64,000 nt of DNA. Source: Sphingobium sp. D43FB (GTDB lineage Bacteria; Pseudomonadota; Alphaproteobacteria; Sphingomonadales; Sphingomonadaceae). The DNA is taken from the NCBI RefSeq assembly GCF_002312805.1, contig NZ_NMUA01000015.1, positions 1-64,000 of the forward strand. Direction: 5' to 3'. The notes under the pieces are model-generated. The model made no database searches, was not told the DNA's origin, and worked only from the letters and a program-made list of their open reading frames with translations. The translations under genes were made by a program, and so were the position numbers. Of this stretch, positions 36,558 to 43,683 are shown in pieces. Numbering within the stretch: position 1 is the stretch's first letter; every line of letters begins with the position of its first letter.

Positions 36558-36664
36558 TGTCCGTCGTCTGATGGGGTGGACGCCTCCTTCTCATAGGTGT
36601 TTCCAACACCTACCTTGGCACATAGATGCCGCCGGGGGGCGTCCACCCCATTAGACGACGGACA
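36558..36664. repeat. MITE-like 107-bp palindromic element
   Basis: Two 27-base terminal inverted repeats (36558-36584 and 36638-36664), beginning TGTCCGTCGTCT on both strands and differing at one position, enclose 53 bases that contain a smaller hairpin, AGGTGT-TTCCA-ACACCT at 36595-36611. The size, long terminal repeats and lack of a gene fit a miniature inverted-repeat element moved by an IS supplied elsewhere. The wider gap 36397-36979 holds no gene but must hold the promoter of the USP at 36980, and CTACGTAG occurs at 36824-36831. Confidence 0.65.
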
Positions 36665-36979
36665 GCCAATCAGCGCGACGACCAGAAATAAACCGAAGAA
36701 CTACGGCCGCCAGCCGCCGCCCACCAGCGTGTTCAGATTGGCCCGTTCTCTCTGCGCTCCTGCCATGCGGCATCTCCGCAGCCGCGCCCAGCCCCCTTAT
36801 GAGAACTGAGCTGCCCGGCGTCGCTACGTAGCATTGCGGATTGGGAATTGGATCATGAAGAGGCACGCCACGGCCTGGAAAGCCGAAAGCAGCAGCGATG
36901 CCGGAGCCGCTTGACGCGAAGGCCGTATGTGGGGGACCTTATCCCTCTCGCGGCGTGATTTAGTGGAAGAGGAGCGCTC

Positions 36980-37429
36980 ATGTACAATCGCATACTGATC
37001 TCAACCGATGGATCGGAACTCGGCCAGAAAGGCGTCGACCATGGTCTTGCCCTGGCAAAGGCCCTGGGGAGCGCAGTCACCCTAATTACCGTGACCGAGC
37101 GATTCCCGGTCTACTCGAGCGGGGTCGGCTACGACTTTTCCTGGAGCGATACGGCGATGGCTGAATATTCCGAGGGTCAGAAAAAGGTGGCCGACGGGAT
37201 TCTCGCCAGCGCTAGGCAGGCCGCCGAACGTGCTGACCTATCCGCCGAGACCCTCCATGTTCCCGATGCTCTGGTTGCCGAAGCGATCATTGCTGCGGCG
37301 CAAGAGCGCAATTGTGGTCTCATCGTCATGGCTTCGCACGGACGGAGGGGGCTGGGACGTCTGATGCTCGGGAGCAAGACGTCAGAGGTACTGACCCACA
37401 GCGAAATCCCGGTGCTCGTCGTGCGTTGA
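36980..37429 (+). CDS. universal stress protein, single-domain, ATP-binding type
   Basis: A 149-residue classical single USP domain (begins [16 protein letters not shown]). The C-terminal loop [18 protein letters not shown] is a full Gx2Gx9GS nucleotide-binding motif, so it probably binds ATP, unlike some of the tandem USPs here. GAGGAG precedes the ATG at 36980. It stands alone behind a long leader and is followed by an arsenite-pump remnant. Confidence 0.93.
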   Translation: MYNRILISTDGSELGQKGVDHGLALAKALGSAVTLITVTERFPVYSSGVGYDFSWSDTAMAEYSEGQKKVADGILASARQAAERADLSAETLHVPDALVAEAIIAAAQERNCGLIVMASHGRRGLGRLMLGSKTSEVLTHSEIPVLVVR

Positions 37430-37496
37430 GGAGCTTTGCCAGCCCGCTTGGTGGCGCCCGATGCGGGCACCTCTACGGGCTGCGCACGCTGAAGCC

Positions 37497-37589
37497 GTGC
37501 TGATCTACCTCGGCATTCCGTTCCTGGCTGGCTATCTCACCCGCAAATGGCTGGTGGGGGGCAAGGGCAACGAATGGTACGCTGCTTGA
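37497..37589 (+). pseudogene. ACR3 arsenite efflux pump, internal fragment
   Basis: The frame from 37497 (open a little further upstream) to a TGA at 37587-37589 reads [19 protein letters not shown], then GKGNEWY, a well conserved cytosolic loop and helix of ACR3 (ArsB-like) arsenite transporters. Both sides of the gene are missing. It is a relic of an arsenic resistance operon once present here. Confidence 0.75.
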
Positions 37590-37606
37590 GGCGGAACCTA
37601 GAGGAT

Positions 37607-38530
37607 CTAGGCCACGCGCTCGTATAGCTGACGGATGTCGTCGGGTCTGGCGAGGTCATGGCCCGGGCTCATCACCGCGGCGGCACCGGCGGCGATACCG
37701 AAGCGGAAGGCATCGCTGATGTCCCATCCGAGCGAAATGGCGAAAACCATGGCAGACAGGAAGCTGTCGCCCGCGCCGACGGCGCTCTTGGCCTCGATCT
37801 CAACTGCGGGAAGGTGAAGTTGCCCACCCGCTGACGCGAGGAGCGCGCCTTCGTGTCCCATCGTTACCGCGACATGCGCGGCCTGCCCTTTGTCGACGAT
37901 TTCCATGGCCGCACGGGCCACGGAGTCCGGGTCCAGGAGATCACGCCCGGTCAACTGCCGCAATTCACCGATGCTGGGCTTGACCAGAAAGACGCCGCCT
38001 TCGGCAAGGCCGCCCCGCAGTCCCGGGCCTGAACTATCGAGGACAACCGGAATGTTGCGTCGGGCCATCAGAGCGACGAGGTGGCCATAGAAATCGTCGG
38101 GGACGCCGGGCGGAAGCGAGCCGCTCGCGACCATATAGTCGCACTGAGCGTCTTCCAACTGCTTGAGACATTGCTGCCATTCGCCCGGTTCGATGAAGGG
38201 CCCCGGAGGAACGAACCGATACTCCTTGCCGCTTTCGCGTTCGAGCACCGCGGCCGCGACCCGGGTATGGCCCTTGATCGGAATGCGATTGCGCACGATT
38301 TGGTGGAGGTCGAGGAGGCCGTCCAGCGCATGGCCGGTCGCGCCGCCAGAGAGATAGTAGCTCCGGGCATTACCGCCGAGCCGGACGAAGACACGGGCGA
38401 CGTTGATGCCTCCGCCGCCCGGCTCGTAAAATTCAGACTTGGTCCGCATCTTGCGCGTGTGGAAGACATGATCGACTTCATAGGCGACGTCGATCGTCGG
38501 GTTCAGCGTCAGGGTGGCGATGCTCATCAT
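37607..38530 (-). CDS. pfkB: PfkB-family sugar kinase (6-phosphofructokinase II type)
   Basis: A 307-residue ribokinase/PfkB-family kinase. It begins IATLTLNPTIDVAYEVD and has the substrate glycine patch PGGGGINVARVFVRLGG near residue 38 and the C-terminal signature KSAVGAGDSFLSAMVF with the catalytic Asp of GAGD. It probably phosphorylates fructose-6-phosphate or tagatose-6-phosphate. Two adjacent ATGs (38530, 38527) are possible starts without a strong ribosome site; the open frame runs on to 38620. PfkB is also a member of the mycobacterial hypoxia regulon. It is divergent from the beta-CASP gene, with a perfect palindrome between them. Confidence 0.92.
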   Translation of the reverse strand: MMSIATLTLNPTIDVAYEVDHVFHTRKMRTKSEFYEPGGGGINVARVFVRLGGNARSYYLSGGATGHALDGLLDLHQIVRNRIPIKGHTRVAAAVLERESGKEYRFVPPGPFIEPGEWQQCLKQLEDAQCDYMVASGSLPPGVPDDFYGHLVALMARRNIPVVLDSSGPGLRGGLAEGGVFLVKPSIGELRQLTGRDLLDPDSVARAAMEIVDKGQAAHVAVTMGHEGALLASAGGQLHLPAVEIEAKSAVGAGDSFLSAMVFAISLGWDISDAFRFGIAAGAAAVMSPGHDLARPDDIRQLYERVA

Positions 38531-38575
38531 GCAGCTATTGAAGGGTGCAGCGGCCCGTCGGTCTATCCGCAATTT

Positions 38576-38613
38576 CCCCATGTCGGTCAGGCCCCTGCCT
38601 GACCGACATGGGG
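38576..38613. repeat. perfect 16-bp palindrome between pfkB and the beta-CASP gene
   Basis: CCCCATGTCGGTCAGG (38576-38591) and its exact complement CCTGACCGACATGGGG (38598-38613) flank a six-base centre CCCCTG. The element lies about 46 bases upstream of pfkB and 88 upstream of the beta-CASP gene. It could be a shared operator, a transcript hairpin in the pfkB leader, or a small palindromic repeat. A perfect 16-base arm is unusual for an operator. Confidence 0.6.
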
Positions 38614-38701
38614 AGCGCATCCGCTCACCTTCGCGCGAAAGCAGTCCTGCGCGCCCACTAAGGATAATCTCTCATAGCAGAGGCGCAGGGCGCGACTAAG
38701 G

Positions 38702-40345
38702 ATGTCAACGAAACAGGACCAACAGGCTGGAGCATGCGCAGTGACGAGTAACGAGCCCAAGATCACCTTCCACGGCGCCGCGGGGACAGTCACGGGGTCG
38801 TGCATGGAACTGGAATTTGAAGACCGTACGATCCTCATCGACTGCGGCCTGTTCCAGGGACCCCGAACACTCGAAACGCTCAATCGCGAGCCTTTTTCGT
38901 TCGATGCGCGCAAGGTCGCCGCGGTCGTCCTCACGCATGCGCATATCGACCACAGCGGTCTGCTGCCAAAACTCGTCGCCGAGGGCTTTCGGGGGCCGAT
39001 CTACGCGACGACGCAAACGCGCGATCTTCTCTACCACATGCTGCCCGATGCTGGACGCATCCAGGAGAGCGAAGCGGAACGCCGGAACCGCCGCAAAGAC
39101 CGCAAGGACGAGGATCCGATCGAGCCGATCTACACCGAGGCCGATTCCAAAGCAGCCTATGATCAGATCGAGACGATCGCGATGAACCAGTGGTTCCAGC
39201 CCGCGCGGGGGTTCACGGCCCGGTTGTGGAATGCTGGCCACATCCTCGGCTCAACCTCCGTCGAGCTGCAAGTAGGCGAAACGCGCCTGCTCTTTTCCGG
39301 CGATCTTGGCCCGGATCACAAGGCCTTCCACGCCGATCCCGAGGGGCCATCGGGGCTCGATCATGTGATTTGCGAAAGCACTTACGGCGACCGGGTCCGC
39401 GAGGACCTGACGCTCGAGCAGCGGCGCACCCTCCTGGAAGCCGAGATCAAGGCTGCGCTGACGCGCGGCGGCAATCTCGTCATCCCGGTATTCGCCCTGG
39501 AGCGGACACAGGAGCTTCTGCTCGACATCGCCACGCTCATCAATACCGGGCGCCTGGCGCATCCGCAGGTGTTCATCGACTCTCCGCTGGCGACGCGGGC
39601 GACCGAGGTGTTCGCGAAGCATGCCAGCGAGCTCGAGGACATGGGCTCGGGCGAGATCTTCCACCATCCATCCTTCCACTATGTCCTGAACAGCATGGAA
39701 TCGATGCGGCTGAACAGCCTGTCCGGCGCAATCATCATGGCGGCTTCGGGAATGTGCGAGGCCGGGCGCATCCGCCACCACCTGCGGCATAACCTGGGGC
39801 GGCGGGAGTCGACGATATTGTTCGTCGGCTTCCAGGCGGCCGGGTCGCTGGGACGGACAATTCTCGATGGCGCCAACCGCGTGCGGATCTGGGGGCAGGA
39901 CGTTGCCGTCCGGGCCCAGATCCGCCGGATCGACACCTACTCGGCGCATGCCGACCAGCAGGATCTTCAGCTATGGATCAAGGCGCGGCAGCCGATCGAG
40001 GGCAGTCTTTTCCTGAGCCACGGCGAGTCCGGATCTATCGAAACCTTCCGACGGCTGATGCAGGCGGATGAGGCGGCGACATCGATCATCGCGCCGCAGC
40101 TGGGCGAAACCTATTCGCTTCCCGCGCGCGCGCCAGCGCGGCGTCTCAAAACAGGCAGCCCCGAATTGCAGGGCGCGATCGGACGTGACTGGCAGAATGA
40201 CTACGCGGATTTCTCGATCCGCCTGAAGAAGGAACTCCAGGGAATTCAGAGCGCGTCGGCGCGGCGCGAAGCGCTCGCGCGGATGTCGGAGGTTCTCCGC
40301 TCCTATCAAAGCCATCGCGACAAGCGGAAGGCTCAGAACGGCTAG
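38702..40345 (+). CDS. beta-CASP metallo-beta-lactamase RNA exonuclease-like protein
   Basis: A 547-residue MBL-fold protein of the beta-CASP group (RNase J/CPSF73-like, YSH1 type). The metal-binding motif LTHAHIDHSG lies near residue 82, NAGHILGS near 178, and LFSGDLG near 198; the beta-CASP insert contains ALERTQELL and IDSPLATRATEVF. The C-terminal motif DTYSAHADQQDL near 415 supplies the last ligand, and an RMMBL-like end follows. Such proteins process RNA 5' or 3' ends. The homologue class is also found in low-oxygen gene sets beside USPs. The ATG at 38702 is used; a GTG at 38741 is an alternative. Confidence 0.9.
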   Translation: MSTKQDQQAGACAVTSNEPKITFHGAAGTVTGSCMELEFEDRTILIDCGLFQGPRTLETLNREPFSFDARKVAAVVLTHAHIDHSGLLPKLVAEGFRGPIYATTQTRDLLYHMLPDAGRIQESEAERRNRRKDRKDEDPIEPIYTEADSKAAYDQIETIAMNQWFQPARGFTARLWNAGHILGSTSVELQVGETRLLFSGDLGPDHKAFHADPEGPSGLDHVICESTYGDRVREDLTLEQRRTLLEAEIKAALTRGGNLVIPVFALERTQELLLDIATLINTGRLAHPQVFIDSPLATRATEVFAKHASELEDMGSGEIFHHPSFHYVLNSMESMRLNSLSGAIIMAASGMCEAGRIRHHLRHNLGRRESTILFVGFQAAGSLGRTILDGANRVRIWGQDVAVRAQIRRIDTYSAHADQQDLQLWIKARQPIEGSLFLSHGESGSIETFRRLMQADEAATSIIAPQLGETYSLPARAPARRLKTGSPELQGAIGRDWQNDYADFSIRLKKELQGIQSASARREALARMSEVLRSYQSHRDKRKAQNG

Positions 40346-40468
40346 ATTGTCCCGGCGGCGCTGCTCGGGGCAGCCGGCACGCGCTTCGGGAGGATTAGGG
40401 AACCTACTTATGGGCGCACGCTGGCGCGTCTTCTATCACCGGCAACGTAGACACCGACGGAGTAAGAC

Positions 40469-40711
40469 ATGTCGAACACCCCGCATACATTGAGCGACGA
40501 GTTTCCAAATCAGATGGAAAAGATCCACGCCTTGAAGGTCTCTGATCCCGGCTTTGCGCAGCTATTAGCCCAATATGATGAGGTGAATGACGAGATTCAT
40601 CTGGCCGAGACCAACGTCCGGCCGACCGCACAGGACCGCGAGACGGAATTGCGCAAGCGGCGAATGACGATCAAGGATCGGATCGCGGAAACACTTGCGC
40701 AGAGCGCCTGA
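40469..40711 (+). CDS. YdcH-like DUF465 protein
   Basis: An 80-residue protein of the small helical-hairpin DUF465 family. The conserved core is HALKVSDPGFAQLLAQYDEV, then NDEIHLAE, and LRKRRMTIKDRI; two long helices form a coiled hairpin. GGAG precedes the ATG at 40469. Function is unknown in the family. It is downstream of, and on the same strand as, the beta-CASP gene after 123 bases, and ends at a strong hairpin. Confidence 0.9.
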   Translation: MSNTPHTLSDEFPNQMEKIHALKVSDPGFAQLLAQYDEVNDEIHLAETNVRPTAQDRETELRKRRMTIKDRIAETLAQSA

Positions 40712-40784
40712 TCGGCATTCAGGGCTGGATCCAATGCGTCCAGCCTTCGCCGAACCGGGGCGGCAGCTGATAGACACCTCAAAG

Positions 40785-40824
40785 AGATTGGTGGGACGGA
40801 CGCTGGTGCCCGTCCCACCAATCT
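40785..40824. terminator. bidirectional terminator-like hairpin
   Basis: AGATTGGTGGGACGG (40785-40799) and CCGTCCCACCAATCT (40810-40824) form a perfect 15-bp stem with a ten-base loop. It lies between the ends of two convergent genes (the YdcH-like gene and a USP). There is no long T-run, but the stability and place suggest it ends transcription in both directions. Confidence 0.6.
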
Positions 40825-40914
40825 GCAAAAGCTTCTCTCTCCCTGGCCTGGGAAGCGGCCGCTGCATGGTGTGCAGCCGCTCGTTTGGCAGGCGGCCCGA
40901 TAGCCCCCTGCCCT

Positions 40915-41742
40915 TTAGCGCGACATCAAAACCGGCAGCGTAACTTCATCGATGAGGTCACGCGTAACGCCGCCGAGGAGGATGTCACGCACCCGCGAAT
41001 GGGCGAAGGCGCCAATAGCGAGCAAATCTGCGCCTGTATCATGCGCGAAGGTCTCCAGCGCCGCCGAGACCCGCTTTCCGGACGAGCTGATGACATGAAC
41101 GTCAACCTTGAAGCCATGGCGAGCAAGGTGACGCGCAATATCGCAGCCTGGCGCGGGTCCATGCCCTTCGTGGCTCGGTTCCGGATCAACGCAGACGACA
41201 TCAATGGTAGCGGCAGGCTCCGCCACGTCGATGAGGTCCCGGGCGGCCCTGCGGGCTTCGCTGGATGCGTCCCAACCCAGGACGGCGTGCCTCACGCGCT
41301 CGAGCTTTGCTGTGTCGGGAAGCACAAGGACCGGTCCCCCGGAGGCGGTAATTGCAGCCTGCAGGCTTCGCCGGCGCAGCTTCTGGTTTTCAAATGCCGA
41401 CGCGCCACCGATCAGCAGCAGATCGGCATAGCGCCCTTCGACACGCGACGCGCCGCCAAGATAGCCGAGAGAATCGGACACGGAGCGAAGCTCCACCGCG
41501 ATCGGAGCGCCTTCCAGAGCAGCTCTGACCGCCCCCGACCGCCGCTTTTCCTCGTCGTCGATTCGGTCGAGGATCACCGGATAATAGTCAAAGGGAGGCA
41601 GAACAGCGGCGTTCTCGAAGATATCCATCATTAGCGATATCGCGAGATGTGCATCCTGCGCGGCGGCGAACGCGATAGCGTTCTTGATGAAGCTGCGGGC
41701 AGTGTCTCCATTGTCCACGATTGCAATCAGGTCTTTCAGCAT
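40915..41742 (-). CDS. universal stress protein, two-domain
   Basis: A 275-residue tandem USP. The ATG at 41742 has GGAGGG four to five bases upstream and is chosen over a longer frame from 41769. It begins LKDLIAIVDNGDTARSFIK and ends with GAFAHSRVRDILLGGVTRDL, the same C-terminal form as the USPs at 7479, 58409 and 59852. Domain two contains AVLGWDASSEARRAARDL. The Ca/Na antiporter gene lies upstream on the same strand after 53 bases with a hairpin. Confidence 0.92.
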   Translation of the reverse strand: MLKDLIAIVDNGDTARSFIKNAIAFAAAQDAHLAISLMMDIFENAAVLPPFDYYPVILDRIDDEEKRRSGAVRAALEGAPIAVELRSVSDSLGYLGGASRVEGRYADLLLIGGASAFENQKLRRRSLQAAITASGGPVLVLPDTAKLERVRHAVLGWDASSEARRAARDLIDVAEPAATIDVVCVDPEPSHEGHGPAPGCDIARHLARHGFKVDVHVISSSGKRVSAALETFAHDTGADLLAIGAFAHSRVRDILLGGVTRDLIDEVTLPVLMSR

Positions 41743-41771
41743 GTTTCCCTCCATTCTCGGTTGATCCAAAT

Positions 41772-41790
41772 CCCCACTCGCGGGGTGGGG
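41772..41790 (-). terminator. weak terminator-like hairpin after the antiporter gene
   Basis: Read on the reverse strand, CCCCAC-CCCGCGA-GTGGGG followed by ATTTGG lies just after the antiporter stop. The six-base GC stem and the following AT-rich bases could attenuate read-through into the next USP gene. Confidence 0.35.
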
Positions 41791-41795
41791 CGGTG

Positions 41796-42764
41796 TTATG
41801 TGCGCTGTATGATGAGGTAGCTGAGGTACGCCACGTAGGCGCTCACGAAGAGGCCGCCCTCAACCCGCGAAATCTGGCGCCCGCTTACGAAAACCGGAAC
41901 GCAGAGCAACGCGACGCCCAGCATGACCGGGATATCAATCCAGATGAGATGAGTGCTGACGTCGATGCCGTTTGCCGGGAACAGGCATGTCACGCCCAGG
42001 ATCACGAGGATATTGTAGACGCTGCTGCCGATCAGATTGCCAATCGCGATGTCGCGGTCCCCGCGGATGGTGGAAATGACCGTAGTCACGAGCTCCGGCG
42101 CGGAGGTGCCGATGGCGACGATCGTCAAGCCGATGAAGGCGTCCGACACGTGCCAGAGGCGGGCCAGCGCGACCGCTCCATCCACCAGCCAGTCTGCTCC
42201 GACCACAATCACGATGAGGCCCACGGCCAGCATCAGCATCTCTGTGACGGTCTGGCGCTTTGCAAGGCGCCGTGGCCCGAACTCGCGAGCGAATTCCAGC
42301 TTGACCTTCATCGTCTCCCGCCGGGCGATGCGGATGACGGCGAGCGTGAAGATGACTCCCATGGTCAGGAGAACAAGCCCTTCGAGCCGCGAGAGTACGC
42401 CGTCCCATGCAAACCCGAGCAACGTCGCCGAGGCGAAAACGATGACCGGCAGTTCCAGTCGCAGGGTCTGCATTTGAATGGCGAGCGGCTGCAATGCGGC
42501 GCTGAGGCCCAGAATAAGCAGGATGTTGACGGTATTGGTGCCGGCTATGTTGCCGACCGCCAAGGAACCGTTCCCCTGAACGGCGGCGTCGATGCCTACG
42601 GCCAACTCCGGCGTGCTCGTTCCGAGTGCGACCACGGTGAGGCCAATCAGCAAGGGTGAGATGCCAAGGCGCGCCGCCAGTGCCGAGCCGCCTCTTACGA
42701 GCAGTTCGGCACCGGCGATCAATGCGGTAAGCCCGATGCAGATCCAGACAATCGCAAGCGCCAT
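41796..42764 (-). CDS. calcium/sodium antiporter (CaCA family)
   Basis: A 322-residue inner-membrane exchanger of the YrbG/CaCA type with about ten helices in two inverted halves. The two alpha repeats are clear: ALGTSTPELAVGI with GNIAGTNTVNILL in the first half, and IGTSAPELVTTVIS with GNLIGSSVYNILVILG in the second. The Glu residues coordinate Ca2+. It exports or equilibrates Ca2+ with Na+ or H+. It sits in a same-strand run with a USP and a Ca-type P-ATPase, suggesting joint control of Ca2+. Confidence 0.94.
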   Translation of the reverse strand: MALAIVWICIGLTALIAGAELLVRGGSALAARLGISPLLIGLTVVALGTSTPELAVGIDAAVQGNGSLAVGNIAGTNTVNILLILGLSAALQPLAIQMQTLRLELPVIVFASATLLGFAWDGVLSRLEGLVLLTMGVIFTLAVIRIARRETMKVKLEFAREFGPRRLAKRQTVTEMLMLAVGLIVIVVGADWLVDGAVALARLWHVSDAFIGLTIVAIGTSAPELVTTVISTIRGDRDIAIGNLIGSSVYNILVILGVTCLFPANGIDVSTHLIWIDIPVMLGVALLCVPVFVSGRQISRVEGGLFVSAYVAYLSYLIIQRT

Positions 42765-42770
42765 CCGCGT

Positions 42771-43670
42771 TTAGTCCGCCTTGCGCTTGGCCGGATCGGG
42801 TACGAGGAGGACGTCGCCGGGCACGGCATCGATGATCTTGCGCGCCGTGCTTCCGATCAGGGTTTCATAGACCATGCCGCCGCCATGGGTTCCCACCACG
42901 GTGAGATGGCGCCGCGAATTCTCGGCATAATCCCGCAAAAGCCCCTCCGGCATCCCATGCTCGATCATGCGGCTGACCTTGCGCGCGGCGTCAGGTGCGA
43001 GCCCGGCTTCGGCCAGGAACTTGTCGGCTGCGTCCCTGCCGTAATCCTCGAACTGCTTCTCGACTTCCGCGCGGCCAAGATAGCCCGCAAAGGGCACGTC
43101 ATAGGCGTGGAAGAGCGAGATGCCCGCGCCTGGGAAGAACTTGACGGCCGTCTCGAGTGCGACGCGTGAGGACTCCGAAAAATCCGTCGCGACGAGCATG
43201 TGGTGATAGGGCTCGAACGCGCGGTCGCGAACGATGAGGACCGGAACGGTTGACTTGCGGATCAGTCGGTCGACGGTGTCGCCAAGGAACATACGCGCCA
43301 GCAGCTCATCGCGGGCGACACCGGTCACGATCAGTTCGGCATGGGATTTTCGGGCCGCCTCCAGGACAACGGGCGCGGGCGAGCCCGTTTCGACATGGAC
43401 GGCGATGTCGACGCTCGGATCCTCGCGAACCAGATCCCGATAGATCCGGTCGCGGGCCTTTCGCACCGGGTCGGGCGGGCGGTGCCAGGACGGTACGTCG
43501 CGCAGGCTCCCGAACAGGGTAACATCCTCGGGCGGGGCAAGCGCGTGGATGACAGTCAGCCCAGCTTGCCATGCCTGCGCGACGAGCAGCGCGCGGTCGA
43601 GAGCACGATCACAACGATGGCTGAGGTCCGTCGCCAGAGCGATATGCTTCGGGAAAGATTGCTGTGTCAT
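42771..43670 (-). CDS. universal stress protein, two-domain
   Basis: A 299-residue tandem USP with AGGAGG nine bases upstream of the ATG at 43670. Domain one begins PKHIALATDLSHRCDRALDR and ends GVARDELLARMFLGDTVDRL. Domain two begins HMLVATDFSESSRVALE and ends GTHGGGMVYETLIGSTARKI, a Gx2Gx9GS nucleotide loop. It is close in form to the USP at 56389. It lies six bases from the antiporter start and 13 from the ATPase stop, so the three are probably one operon. Confidence 0.93.
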   Translation of the reverse strand: MTQQSFPKHIALATDLSHRCDRALDRALLVAQAWQAGLTVIHALAPPEDVTLFGSLRDVPSWHRPPDPVRKARDRIYRDLVREDPSVDIAVHVETGSPAPVVLEAARKSHAELIVTGVARDELLARMFLGDTVDRLIRKSTVPVLIVRDRAFEPYHHMLVATDFSESSRVALETAVKFFPGAGISLFHAYDVPFAGYLGRAEVEKQFEDYGRDAADKFLAEAGLAPDAARKVSRMIEHGMPEGLLRDYAENSRRHLTVVGTHGGGMVYETLIGSTARKIIDAVPGDVLLVPDPAKRKAD

Positions 43671-43683
43671 AAGACGAGTCCTC

